From contig JANFOG010000005.1 in assembly GCA_024336345.1 (NCBI GenBank), forward strand, positions 2,604,001-2,668,000: a stretch of 64,000 nt of DNA. The letters are read 5' to 3'. The notes below the pieces were generated by a model. That model had not been told where the DNA came from. It did not search any database and was given only the letters and a program-made list of their open reading frames with translations. This stretch comes from Mariannaea sp. PMI_226. Lineage: Eukaryota > Ascomycota > Sordariomycetes > Hypocreales > Nectriaceae. The position numbers were made by a program, and so were the translations under genes. Below are positions 45,755 through 60,573 of the stretch, piece by piece (within the stretch, counting starts at the first letter, position 1; each line of letters opens with the position of its first letter).

Positions 45755-48700
45755 GAGCAGGGAGGTGTCTCTCCCGGAATGGAACAGCAAGTTCCGCCCG
45801 TCTCTCGACAGCAGCCCAATATCTTCAAGATCGAAGTGGACGATTACCACATAGCTTGACTCGCAGCATTGGCTACTCGAGAATGGCTGCTCCCGAGTAT
45901 TCCCTAATCTTGTTATTTTCTTTTTATCCGTTTACGCAATTCGCGACCACAATAAAGGTGAGGAGGTCTGGACAAGGCAGTCGGTGTATGATATTTGGAA
46001 TCAGGAGAAAGGGACACAAGCAGCACTATGCGCACCTCAAGGATTGGAGAAGGAGTTTACAGGAATTGAATTACGTTTATTACTTTCACCTGACTGCATC
46101 GAAGTGAGGATCTAAATGGCCACAATGCGTATGCACAGTAGGTGCCTCTAGCTTGCGCATAAAAAGCATGGAAACCTCCGAACCAAATATTTGTTTGCAT
46201 TCTATCAGGATAAGCACGAATCAAACGTCGCTGGGCGGATGCAAGAGTGATTGATTGCTTCGCTCCGCAATCAAACGGCATGAAACGGCATGAGAGGCCG
46301 CCCATTACGCCTCTCTATCTCCGTTCGTTCCGGCGGCCTAGTATTATTACTGCACAATGCGCATGGGAGAGGATGGCTCAGCACAGCAGGTTATTCCGTG
46401 CCGGGTACGCGGCGGCATTAAATATACGTACTGCGTAGCAAAAACAATTAGTCAGCTCTGTTTAAACTCTTCGTGCATGACTTGAGCTTGATAGCTCATC
46501 TTTGAGGTACCCAACACATCTGTTGGTTCAGGACGAGATGCATCAATCAATACGGACGGGTTCAAAGCCACGAGATCTGATACATAGAAGTTAGGCAGCT
46601 CTATAGAGCTCCCCTCATCTAAAAAAGAAATAAAATGAAATGAAATGAACTGAAAATGTAGCAATTCCAAGCGTTTCTCTGCCTCGTAATGCAAGTTGAC
46701 TAACTTACATATCTGAGAGACAAAAACGGAGTGGGCTAATGTTGACTACAGCTCTCTAGAGCTTTAGCAGAAAACAAACCCTTCCTAATCACTTCAAAGA
46801 CTCAATATCCACGTTTGTGTTCGGGGCTGATGGATGGGGATGTCAAGCTTGGCAATGACCCTTTTGCATCGTTCCCTGGTCTCTCTAGGAGGGATGTCTG
46901 ATTTCAGACTCGTCAACTGAACCGTGGCTTGGAAAACCCAAGTTGACGAGTTGCGGTGGCTTAGCGCTGGCTGCTGCGTATTGAACACATCATCCAGAGC
47001 AACTCATCAGCAAATGCTTGTAGCACTGGATGGTGAGTTTTCTTGTGGAGGTGCACCTGGACAAATCAGAGGCAAAGGGAAGCTGTCCTCTCCCCTCTTG
47101 TTCGTGTATCAGCATGGTTTCACAAAACGTCAAGGATAATCACCAATAAAACTACAGAGTAGATATCTCCTCAATATGGACTAGACCCTCATAGAGTAAA
47201 GACTACTGACCTATGAAGACCACTCACTGGAGGTGGATTACTCGATTTATAAAACTACCTAGGTCAAGAGCCGTAGCATCGAGCATCTTCGTCTCTCATG
47301 TTCCAAGTCCAGAAGTAACTGACCGACACGTCTTAGTGCCATGTAAAAAATTTCCCGTGCAAACAATAGGCAACGAGTAGCTTCCCATGAATAATTACAT
47401 CGCAAATAGCTGCCAGAATCTATTGGTAATCTAGAGACAACATCCTAATTTGTGTAAGCATAACAAAAGACTTAAGTCAGCAAAGCTTCGCATATGGCGT
47501 TGGAAGATGCTGGATTTGGCTGGTAATTATAAGCCCATCATGGTTGGTTGGCCTCCCATGCCGAGCACCCGTTTTGCCTCTTCCCATCATTTGCACCTGG
47601 CTCCCAGAACCGCCTTCTGGTTGGGTCGGTTTCTGGCGAATCAGGCATTTGGTCGCTCTATCAACTAGGGACCTTTTGCACTGAAGAATGACGCGCGACA
47701 AACGGTCCAGAACAATTCAGCCACCCCTGGCAAAGAGAGATGGGGCCGGGGGGGGGAGACAATGAGCGGCAGGATACTATGTATGTACTTGCTGCATGCT
47801 TCTTGCATTAGGTGTCTTGGTGCCTAGGTACGGACAGTCCCAGCTAGGTAGGGTTCCTGTCAAGGTAGATAGATACCTTGCCTACCTATTTTACCTTCCT
47901 CCACCTTCTCGGTGCGCCTGGGGGTGCTGTGCCAATGTGCCTATTGCAGAAGCCACGTAATAACCAAGGTAAGTATTATGGTATCAATATGGCTGGGTAC
48001 CAGCTTAGGTACTTATTTATAAACTGATGCAGCAGATCATTTCCAGTCCTTGAAGTATGGGGAAGCCTTCAAAAGGAAAATATAAGTTGTAGTTCCGTAC
48101 AATAGTGACTCATCAATCCATTCCATCCCAAACCATCCCATCCATCCATTCCCTCGGCAGCAATCCATTGCCTGGCGGTACTCCCAAGATACATAACAAG
48201 ATACATAACAAAATACATCATACCTCTACCTGACGTGATCCCTGCGTCAGCTTCCCCTCCCTCCCGCTCCCGTTATCGTTCTTGCCATCTCCACCTGTCG
48301 CCCGCGTACGGTACCTTGGGTATCTCAGATGTAGAATGGAATTTTAAGGCACCACCTCACTACTGTACCTCACCACCTCACCTCGCCTCACCTCTTGGCT
48401 GATATTTCGACTTGAGGCACCATTCTTCTCTTAAGTCGCACCCCGCTGGGAACCTTTTCGAGTTGCCGTCAGTCCAGTGCTGGATCCAAATCCACCAGCC
48501 CACTAAAACTTGGTGGGCTACGGCCTGCTAGCGCTTCGTCTACAGAGCCCGTAGGGACCTTCACCCCGCTAAGTCGCCCGCCACTGGACACCGCCCCTCA
48601 TCCCTATCCAGGTACCTCAAGTCCTGAGCAGCCAACAGCCATCCGAGAAAGCGAGCAGTGCCTCCCCCGAAGCTCACGCTCACACTCAGGCTCATCACGC

Positions 48701-49207
48701 CGGCACACGCACACAACCACACACACACGACTCGCACCCCCCCAATCCTCCTTGTGTCCCATCTGGTCACTCACATTCTTCCATCATCTAGTTTCCTTTT
48801 CATCAGCTTCTCTTCGTCGATTTCCCACCACCGTTGCCGTCTTTCTTCCGAAGCCTCGCCGTTTCGAAACCCCCGGCTCGGGCTCGTTGTTTGCGTCGTT
48901 TGCGCCTTTGTCTACCCCCTTCCGGCCATCGTCTCCTCACCTTGGAAGCGGGGGACCCGTCTCTGGTCTTTTTGGGCCGCCGCCCGTGCACTGCCTCAAA
49001 CTCCTCCAGCGTCTCCCTACGGCGTCAACATTTGTCAACTTCTCTTACCTAACCACCTTTTTCGACTTTATCCTCGAGGCTCCAGTCTTCGTCTGGTGCT
49101 GCCGCATACTTCCCGGCCTCCAAACGCGCGTGGCCTGTTCCTCCGAATATCTTCTCTTGCGCTGTGGTGTTTAGTTTCTCGCTGCACTGCGCACGAGGCC
49201 AAACACC
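45755..49207. other. 3.4-kb gene-free interval and RSP5 leader
   Basis: The left part is 3' flank of the PABPN1-like gene. The middle (46100-47800) has only short frames. TACCTACC and AGGTAG words are dense at 47820-47905. A 12-nt tandem repeat lies at 48186-48221. From 48630 a C/T-rich tract with CA runs leads into RSP5, fitting a long 5' UTR or promoter. TACTGCGTA is at 46430. No gene is supported. Confidence 0.5.
48186..48221. repeat. Tandem dodecamer AAGATACATAAC, about three units
   Basis: Two exact copies (48186-48197 and 48198-48209) and a third, diverged unit AAAATACATCAT. Confidence 0.85.
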
Positions 49208-52040
<2,833 letters not shown>

Positions 52041-53250
52041 ACTACAAAGGTGCACCACTCCGTGCCAGGTTTGACGAGTTACAACTCACCCCTGGCACCT
52101 GTGTATTCTTCTGAGACGGCGACTTTTTTGCTTCTCATTCTACCCTCGCTCATGCACACAAGATTCTGATTTGGGTAATTGCTTTGGTTGAAAGAGTGGA
52201 CAGACCTGGGTCGTTTGGCGCTGGTGGATTGATTGTCATTCGATACGCGATGCACTGCTTGTTTTGTTTCACCTGTCTACGCAAACCTTACGGATAACAA
52301 TTCAAAGAAAGCCGGAATTTGAGCTTCTATTTTCCTTCTGAGTCAATTCATAGCCCAATGCTGCCCTAGATGGAAGTTATTGCCTGGCAGTCCTTGATGA
52401 TGTTGCTACTATGCCTTCGGGGTTAGAAATTGGTGGTATTGCACAGTTCATCAACCCTCCAAAGGAAACGAGGCCAGTCATGTTCCAATTATTCGGCATT
52501 GGCGACGAGTGGGCAAGGCGAGTATATATACATATATATATATATGACTACCTCATGGGAGCAATGGAGGTGGAAGCGTGGGAGGCCGGGGGAAGTGAAG
52601 ACGATTCTCACAGGGAGATTTTCTACATTCCATTATATATAAACACACGATGAAGCTACTCTCTCTACATGTCAGCGTATTTCGAAGATAGGTTTGTCCT
52701 TTGGTATTTGTAACGAAGCTACGATAGATTGTTCATTTTCCTGAGCACAGCTTGGCAACATAATGGCCGGTTGGCATTCGTCCCTCTTTTTTTTTGGTGT
52801 GTAGTGTGTACTTTCAAGTCTTATGTGTGGCAAGAGAGAGGAGGAGATAGCTATATCGCCACTCATCTCGCCACTTGATCACCTGTTGCTCTGTAAATTA
52901 AGCAGAGTCTGTTGGCCAGAAGAAAGAGGTAGTGTGATGTTGTACAGAATTGCATTCCTTCTACCATTCTACCGGTGGGATGCCCAGTATGTACACGTAT
53001 TGAGAACAAAAGAGAAAAAAATAAGGTCTTTTGGCGAACCTCCCACGTCGTCTCTGCGGCCGTGTCGTTTGGCCATCCCAAGCAATCCCATCCATCCATT
53101 TCATCGTTCCCTTTCTTTCTTCCTTTGCTTGAGTGATATATCAAATAATCCCATTCTCACGACAACAACAATAACCTGGTCCAACAGGTGTTTTCCTTTG
53201 CAGCACTGTTGCGTCCTCCAATTTAGCTTCCAGTCCCCTAGTTCACCTCT
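52041..53250. other. Convergent 3' flanks of RSP5 and complex I PSST
   Basis: 1.2 kb between converging genes. A TATATACATATATATATA run lies near 52523-52545. No gene was recognised. Confidence 0.5.
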
Positions 53251-54190
53251 TTATCGTCGGTACCACATGCGGGTAATCTTGGTGTTGCGCATCTTGCGCT
53301 GGAGCTGGAAGATGCCGTACATGAGAGCCTCGCTGGTGGGGGGGCATCCGGGCACGTAGATGTCGACGGGGACGATACGATCGCAGCCGCGGACGACGCT
53401 GTAGGAGTAGTGGTAGTAGCCGCCACCGTTGGCGCAGCTGCCCATGGAGATGACCCATCGGGGGTCAGGCATCTGATCGTAGACCTGGCGGAGGGCGGGG
53501 GCCATCTTGTTGGTGAGAGTACCGGCGACAATCATGACATCGGACTGACGGGGGGAGGCACGGAAAATAATTCCGAGACGATCCTGATCGTATCGGGGGG
53601 TGGAAAGATGCATCATTTCGACGGCACAGCAGGCGAGACCGAAAGTCATGGGCCATAGCGAGGACTGGCGGGCCCAGTTGGCGATAACATCAAGGGAAGT
53701 ACTATTGGCGAGAAAGAACAGGCGTTAATTAGCAATGTGCTTTTTCTTCGCGAATTAAAGAGTTGGATTGATTTGAGCATTGGGAAACTTGAGGGCATTT
53801 TGCGTGTGTCGAGGAAACGGCGTTGCGGTACATACAGAGCATATTGGATAACGCCCTTGGTGCCCTCCTCGCTGGGAAGTGGCACCTCCTTGCGGACCTT
53901 TGCCAGGCCGGAGGCAGCCGAATGTGCCGTCACGGCGTTCGCATCACGTCGGGAACCGGTCGAGAAGGCAGCGGCAGCTCGGAAGGGGAGAATTGCGGTC
54001 GAGGGCTTGGCTATTTCCAATTGATTAGCTTGGTGGTTCCCACGCCATTGTGCCTTTGGATGACACCCTATTGCGAGCGAGCAAAAAAAAACCCGCCGAG
54101 CCGAAAGGTGAGGTCAGCTGGGGGGCCAGCCATTGAAGATAACGCACCTCGAAGGACCATTGAGGCCGCGGATCGCGAGGCGGGAAGCAT
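53251..54190 (-). CDS. NDUFS7: NADH:ubiquinone oxidoreductase PSST subunit (NDUFS7, 20-kDa class), 222 aa
   Basis: Three exons: 54190-54148, 54010-53836 and 53701-53251. This matrix-arm core subunit of mitochondrial complex I carries the N2 iron-sulfur cluster and forms part of the quinone site. The mature domain has all cluster ligands: [21 protein letters not shown] and [31 protein letters not shown] is also conserved, and it ends TRMWYRR. The first ~45 residues ([20 protein letters not shown], then [12 protein letters not shown]) form an Arg/Ser/Ala-rich mitochondrial presequence, encoded by exon 1 and the start of exon 2. Length agrees with Neurospora NUO-19.3 type precursors. The start was chosen because only this ATG gives a presequence in frame with exon 2. 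Confidence 0.97.
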
Positions 54191-56850
54191 CTCGATAGAG
54201 TCGAATTGACGGCGTCTGGGAAGAGGGGGGGAGGCAGACTCGACGTCGGACAGGGCGGAGGGCGGAAGAGGGGAGGTCGAAGGTGGAATTGGGACGAGCT
54301 TGGAGATTGACGAGGCGAATCGATTTGCCTGCGGGATTGGAGAATGGCACACGCACGGCTTTCTTGGGGTTAGCCGGGACCTGGGAAATATCCTTGCCGT
54401 GATTGGTTGGCTTGGAGAGAGCTTTAGCCGGGGATTAAGCGGAAGGCGAATGTTGATGAGTGACGTCTATGAGATGGTATGGTACTGCAGTGGTATAGTA
54501 GTAGCAGCGGCAGCAGCAGTAGGAGTGAAGGCAGTGATCTCTGTGTAAACTCGCAACGCACTATAATGTATTGACGAATTGATGAAGCCTCGTAGGCCAC
54601 GTTTTTAATTTTATCTTAAGAAAATAGCACTTATTAGAAGACTTGGTGGCAATTCATTCCAAACTTCCTATTAGTGAGTGTTTCGGGGGAGCGCTGCTTG
54701 CCTCCAGTTTCAAATGGCCACCACCCATGACGACAACCACGCAGTTGATACCATATAATCAAAAGGTCATCGTAACTGCTTGTTATTGGTTTGCCAGCTG
54801 GCGGTGGTCTGGACTTTATTTTCCCCTAAATGTCCTCGCCACTGCTCCTCCTGAGTTGCATGTGGAGTGCGGTCACTCATCCGTCAAGGTGTATGATACC
54901 GGCATTTCAAGATCAAGTTATCTGTGTTGTAACTGACAGTATCGGGTACGAATAGTGCGAAAGGAAACAGAGGCACGCCTTCTCCTTCTTCTTATCCTCT
55001 GGCTGATAACCTGGGATTAGCATTGTCCAATTCATTGCCCATTGCATAGATTGAGCATGTGTGACCAACCTATATGTGTATAGGGTAGACTAACTCCGAG
55101 TGTCCTGGTTTAGAAAGTCATATCGGAAAGGGTTGATGCAGGAATATTCGTCATTCTATTCAATAAGAGACCAGAGTACAGACTCAAGTGTAAAATACTT
55201 TACAATTCTCGAAATTAAGCAGTGAACAATTCATAACATTTGCTGCAGAGACTCAACCTCAATCTATCAACATTGGTGGTGTGATGATGACATGCTAAGC
55301 GCTCCCCATTGTGTCCCTTTATACCACGAATGCACAACCAAGTTTGAAATCAAGTAGTTCAGCAGCTGCCATAGGGCACCCAGTCGCATAAGTGCCGCCC
55401 TTGCTTCAAGTCCAACATACTCTCCGTGTGGGCATTCAGCGCGAAGCTGAGATTACTCAATCCGGGACCTAGCCTACAACACGCCAGCGAGTAAATCATG
55501 AACGAGTTCCATGTGAGTGTAACGGGCCGTTTTATTTATGTAGCCGAAAGCAGTCGAAATTCTTTAGAGACAAAGCTCAACATGTATCCCTGAATTGTCT
55601 CGTAGCATTTGTTATGCAGTCTCACATCACGGGGTTATCATAAATTTGGTGGAGTATGAAGTTTGAGAACCGGGGTAATATCAGAAGACACATCAAGTAG
55701 ACGACGCCGTGTAACTTTTGCTTTGTATGAAGCAGATTAAGAATTAGTTAAATTTCTTTGTTGATCACTGTAGAGATGAGCTGAATGTGCTCGAGATCTG
55801 AGAACAATCAAGATGGGCCCGGGGGGTAGGGTAAATACATCCTGGTGGATGAGACATGCTGAATTAGAGACGCCGAAACAAGCGTTTAATTCCGGTAGTA
55901 CAGCAAGGGAATATGAGACAAGAACAGTTCGTGTGTCGTACAGTTTTTGTAAGCAAAGAGCAACAGTTCTTGAGTGTGCGTACTTGATTGGGCTACCCTC
56001 AATCATAGACGCACATGTCTACACTTTTTGGCTTGGTGTAAGCCCAGAAACATGTAGTCAAGTAAACTCAACTCTTGAGATTCACTTCAACCAGATTAAC
56101 ATGTGAGTCACCAGTGCGTTTATACAAAATGGAAAAAAAAACCGCAAGGCATATAGTACAGTCCATGATCTTCATCCACGGGGCCCCGAAAACCCGGATG
56201 TGCAGTAGTCAATGACACACTGCCCTGTTTATATCTAAAGTCACGAAGCAAGCACTCGGAAATCGCCGTCTACTATCCTTGCTTTCTTGCTTGGAAGGTT
56301 GTTTATACGGTATAAGGCCCTTTTGATTATACTGTAGAAGGCCCTGAGAGTTGTGACACATTTAGACCCATTGCACTCGCCTGTGGACGCTTTCATCATG
56401 TCCAACACATATACTGTACATGCTGAATTTAGAAAAAAAAAAACCACGCAGTGCATTGTCCTCTAAGAAAACTATAATACAATCTAGACTGATGGGCCGT
56501 TGCATGGGAGCGCCGCTGCATCGGTTTCCCCATCGGTTCCAGACCACGAGATCGAGACCCCACGACGGATCAGCAATAATCACCATGAGGCAGTCCAGAT
56601 GGTAATGGCCTCTTACGTCGCCAGTAAACTGGTATCTCGAAGCTGATCTCGAAAAATCGTAGTGCCGCGAAATCCGTACATCGGAGATGATCGTTGAGCG
56701 ATGGAATGCAGTCGACCGTAATCGACCACCCGCAGCCCTAAACCAGTGCAGATCAGGGCGTCCGACATTTCCCAAGCTCGCCTCGTAGCTCGTCTCGACG
56801 GCAGCTGATAGGTTACCACTTATGTTTCACACTTCGGGTCCTTGACGCCA

Positions 56851-57137
56851 TCATTCTTCAAGATCCTTGGAAACCTTCCAAAGCTCGTTGTTATTCCTCG
56901 TGCCTCCGCAGTCATCCATGAGGATGATCTTGCCAGACTCATCATTTAACATTCAGCCTTGTTCTGTCAACCTGTCAATCGGAGGGGTAATCCACAGGCC
57001 CTTAACCTAGTGCGGACTTCCCGAGCATCCATGTCCATAGTCAAGATAGAGTTAGAGAGATCATCGCCATTAGTGTGCCATACAGCTGGGTGAGCAAAAT
57101 AGCATACCGGGATCAAGACTGTGGTATCACAAGCGTA
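56851..57137 (-). pseudogene. Possible broken coding relic, family unknown
   Basis: Two protein-like minus-strand stretches in different frames are separated by a stop and about 20 nt. The first (57137-56967) includes HTNGDDLSNSILTMDMDA and LRACGLPLRLTG. The second (56949-56851) reads SGKIILMDDCGGTRNNN, then ELWKVSKDLEE and a stop. The gap is too short for an intron. I do not recognise the family, and chance cannot be excluded. Confidence 0.2.
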
Positions 57138-57215
57138 TCACAAGCCAGTTAGCATCAACTCTACAGAGATCAGAAGGATGAGGGGAAAATCCCATATCCT
57201 ACTGTCGGCGAAAAA

Positions 57216-57225
57216 GTATAAGAAG
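57216..57225 (+). promoter_or_regulatory. TATA-like box of the hydrophobin-like gene
   Basis: GTATAAGAAG lies 153 bp before the start codon at 57369, followed by a C/A/T-rich leader. The position fits a core promoter of a strongly expressed secreted-protein gene; its use is inferred. Confidence 0.45.
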
Positions 57226-57368
57226 GCCAGTTCTCTTCCATATCAAAGGATCTTTTTTCCTTCACTCACTCACACACCACAAGCAACAAAAGCAATTCCC
57301 ATCACAGCCTGACCAATACTACTCTACTATTCACTTCTTTCAGAGATCACTCTTTCAAAACCGCCAAC

Positions 57369-57829
57369 ATGCAGATTACTTCCATGATCGCTATCATCCT
57401 CGCCACTGGCGCTCTGGCTGCTCCTCCCAAGCCCAACAAGCCCAACAAGCCCCCTCCTCCCCCTCCCGTCCTCCAGCAGATCACTTGCAGCAGCGGTGCT
57501 CCTTACTGTTGTACTGCTGAATCTGATGGCGGCAAGAAGGGATCTGACGGCGGCAATGTCAAGTTTGAATGCTCCGTCCTCGCTGGTACCTGCAACTCCA
57601 TTGCTGTGTGCTGCAATACCAACGTAAGTAATAGAACGGCAGCTCATACTTAGCTATACATTTGCAGCTACTATTATTGAACTCGTATGCTAACTATCAT
57701 ACTTAGAACGGACAACAGACCTGCACCGGTCTTGGCAGCGCCTCCATTACCATCACCGGCTCTGGTAACTCTGGTGGTGGTAAGAAGGGCGGCAAGGGCG
57801 GCAAGGGCGGCGAACCCACCGTTGAGTAA
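57369..57829 (+). CDS. Hydrophobin-like small secreted protein, 125 aa
   Basis: Two exons, 57369-57623 and 57707-57829, joined over an 83-nt intron. A signal peptide (MQITSMIAIILATGALA, cleavage near 17-18) is followed by a Pro/Lys/Asn-rich segment (18-34). Eight cysteines then follow in hydrophobin order: C, CC, C, C, CC, C. Spacings are 6, 19, 6, 5 and 8 residues between successive cysteine positions. The 6-residue gap between the fourth and fifth is shorter than the 8 or more expected for class I or II. The tail after GSASITITGSG is Gly/Lys-rich (GGGKKGGKGGKGGEPTVE), also unusual. Hydrophobins coat spores and hyphae with amphipathic layers; a cell-surface role is inferred. It is a stand-alone gene with about 3 kb of empty DNA on the left and 4 kb on the right. 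A cysteine-rich effector-like protein is the alternative. Confidence 0.85.
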
Positions 57830-58676
57830 GCGCTCTCTCTACCTCTTGATTCCAAGAGACATGTGCTAAGGTTGGGCATTGGAGTGTACTCCAATAGTCG
57901 TCTGCATGTGGATGTGGTTTGAGATATAATACTGATAGTAGGGATACAGGACTTAAAGAGAAAGACAAAGAAAAAGAGTTCAGAGATATAGTATACTATG
58001 CACAGAACTGTGTATAACAATTTGACAGTAACTTGTGACAAAAATTCTATTTCCATCGATCGTGACAACGTTTCTGAATTTGGTACTTTCACATACAAAA
58101 CCGCATAATTCTTGCTGAAAACTTAGTCTTGATAATGTAAAATATTCTTGATGTGAAATGTGCTTCAAATCCATTTACTATACAAAGATGTTTATTGCTT
58201 GTGACTATAGATAGGGCAAGTGGACAACGATTTCTGGAGATGGGCAATATCGCTTTTATTCGTGAGGCACGAGTGCTTCTTCCGTGGTTACACTCGGAGG
58301 GAGATGTCAGTAGCCTTCGTAACACAAGGCTCTCAGATGATTCAAGTTGTCTTGGTGGGCTTTTGATTTAGACTATGATGATGACGCCTGACACGCTTCT
58401 CGGCTGGAGGTTGAAAGTTGCTTGAATCATTAGGTAAGCAGTAAAGTATCTTAATCAAGGGGCACGGCACCGGCACAGGAAGAGAATGCTCCAAGTTATT
58501 TAGGACCCCATCTGTAATTATCATTCGCAGCCACCACCAGACCAACCGATTCCGGGCCGCTACCCCCTCAAGCCACCACTTTTAATCAAGGTCTTTAATT
58601 TCCTGAGACCTAAGGTAACACGTGCGAATGGTGAGCTGCGTGCACTGTCTCATTTTTCCTTTTGCACTCTTGTTTG

Positions 58677-58698
58677 CTGAACTGAACTGAACTGAACT
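58677..58698. repeat. Pentanucleotide CTGAA tandem, about four units
   Basis: GCTGAACTGAACTGAACTGA-type array followed by two diverged CTGCA units. Confidence 0.8.
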
Positions 58699-60537
58699 GC
58701 ACTGCGGACGAAACTGTAATTGCTACAGATTAGATACATGGGCAAAGAAGCAAGGGGATCCTTCTGACAATCTGCATTGATATGGAAGTGGCTGAGTACG
58801 TACTCGAGACGCGTGCTGGGCGGATCTCACCTGAATAGACTGACCAAACGAATGTGCTCTGTGACACTGTAGTTAGGTCTGCCTGTCCGTCTACGTAAGT
58901 ATAATCCTGGCTGTTAGTGCTCCACCAATGTCAAGGGTTAACTTCAAGAGCCTGCCGGGGGCTAAACTTGAGTGCTTATAATGTCACGTCTTTGGCTCCC
59001 GCTGGCCATAGTGTCCTTGTAAATACTTCGCTGTACTGTACTGCACTGCTATGCCACAACTTGAGCAAGGAATGCAAACCATTATTATTTGCTGAGGCTG
59101 CTGGGGACAAGAGGGAGAAGTTCTTGTCATCTCTCCAGAGTCTAGAACGTAATCTCAACAGCACCTAGTACTGTACGGAGTACGTATGTTAATATTACCA
59201 TCGTAACAAGCCAGGACGTCCATAGTACACGCAACTCCGACCACAAAATAGCCGACGACCCACTAGGCCTGATTCTCTGGAGGCGCAGACTTGATTTGGG
59301 AGGTCGAAATCCCTCCCCCCTCCGGGGGTGGGCAATGTGGTCAGTTGGACAATTGCAGATGAGGAGCTGGTTGTGGATCCTTGGTTTTCCGTTTGCCTAG
59401 CGTAGGACCTTGCAACTTAATTATATGGTCAGGACGGAGTATGCAGATGTATGACTGAAATGGAACCGGCTTGCACGGGCAATTGCGGTTGTGAACTTTC
59501 GGTCTGACGGGAATCGCAGGAATTGCAGGCCAACTGAGAAACTTGGAGAGAGATGTAGGTGAGCATAAGTGTCAGTATGACTAATCAGCACACACGTAAT
59601 CAGTAAGCCAACCCATCTGCAATAGATCAGCTGTCCATGAAGTACTGTATGATGTGAAAAACCAGACACATGCAGATGAGCTGCAAGTTTTGTGGCGTCC
59701 GCCAAAAGGTTTCCCCCCCCTCCTTCCCCCTTGTTGGGGATGGGGATACTGGATAAAGAAATACCGGGGAACATGGGAAAAATAAAACAAAAAAATTAAT
59801 AGGCCACGCCTTTTTCGAACAAGCTTCTACTGACATGTGGAACATGGAGGGCAGCGCCGAGGGAGTGGAGCCTTGGGTGCATGAGGTGGTTCTGTGGACC
59901 GTACAGTAGTGACAGTGGGCAGAAAAGCCTAGTGGAATTAAGTTGATAGGTAAGCAGTGCCGTACCTGTGCTACTGTGTATGTACCAGCGACCACAGCGC
60001 GTGTGCACCCACACACCACCCACACGCAGACACAGACAATGAGACAATGCACATTCCGGTGGCCAACAAGAAGTCAGAGATCGAGCCTCACAAGAAGCCA
60101 CCCCGCCGTCACCCAAGCGCCACAAAACCGCCCTGATTAAAAAATTTCCCAGATGTCTTGCCACATGTCTCCTATTTTTCCTTGGTGAGATTGGTGCTGT
60201 GAATCAAGTTGAATATCGCTTCCATATCACATCATGCTATGTAATTACAATGCATCTACGCAAAGGTACCCAGCTCACGGATATCCGTGCAAATACTATG
60301 TGGGCAGGTACTTTCATATCCAGCTACCTACCAACTGTAATTACCCGTTCATACAAGGTGCCTAACCCTTATCTACCTCAATATCTAACCACGTATTTAT
60401 GATGTATTAATGTAGGTTGTTCATCATGCTTAATCACTCACTCAAAAAAAGAGATGCGAGTTACACCTCCTGTGAGTGGACACTGCATCGCGCTTGGGCC
60501 ACAATTACCTTTCCCACCCTTAGGAACAGCCAAGCAA

Positions 60538-60573
60538 GTCGGCTTGCAGGTCGGCTTGCAGGTCGGCTTGCAT
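60538..60573. repeat. Three tandem copies of GTCGGCTTGCAG
   Basis: 12-nt units at 60538-60549, 60550-60561 and 60562-60573 (the last ends in T). A run of about 12 C follows at 60598-60609. Confidence 0.9.

Larger units (their letters stand above)
54191..57368. other. 3.2-kb gene-poor interval
   Basis: Promoter of the PSST gene at the left (minus-strand, GC-richer), then AT-richer DNA from 54550. A possible gene relic lies at 56851-57137. The last 200 bp holds a TATA-like box and C/A-rich leader for the gene at 57369. Open frames up to about 137 codons (for example 56362-56775, minus) were not recognised. Confidence 0.45.

Noticed and set aside
47606..47690. tRNA-like segment on the minus strand (TAGTTGATAGAGC resembles an A box)
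   Set aside because: No proper B box (GGTTCGANTCC) at the right distance and no acceptor stem pairing.
56362..56775. 137-codon minus-strand frame in the gene-poor island
   Set aside because: Not recognised, no start context or splice signals, and unlike neighbouring genes in codon use; not strong enough to call.
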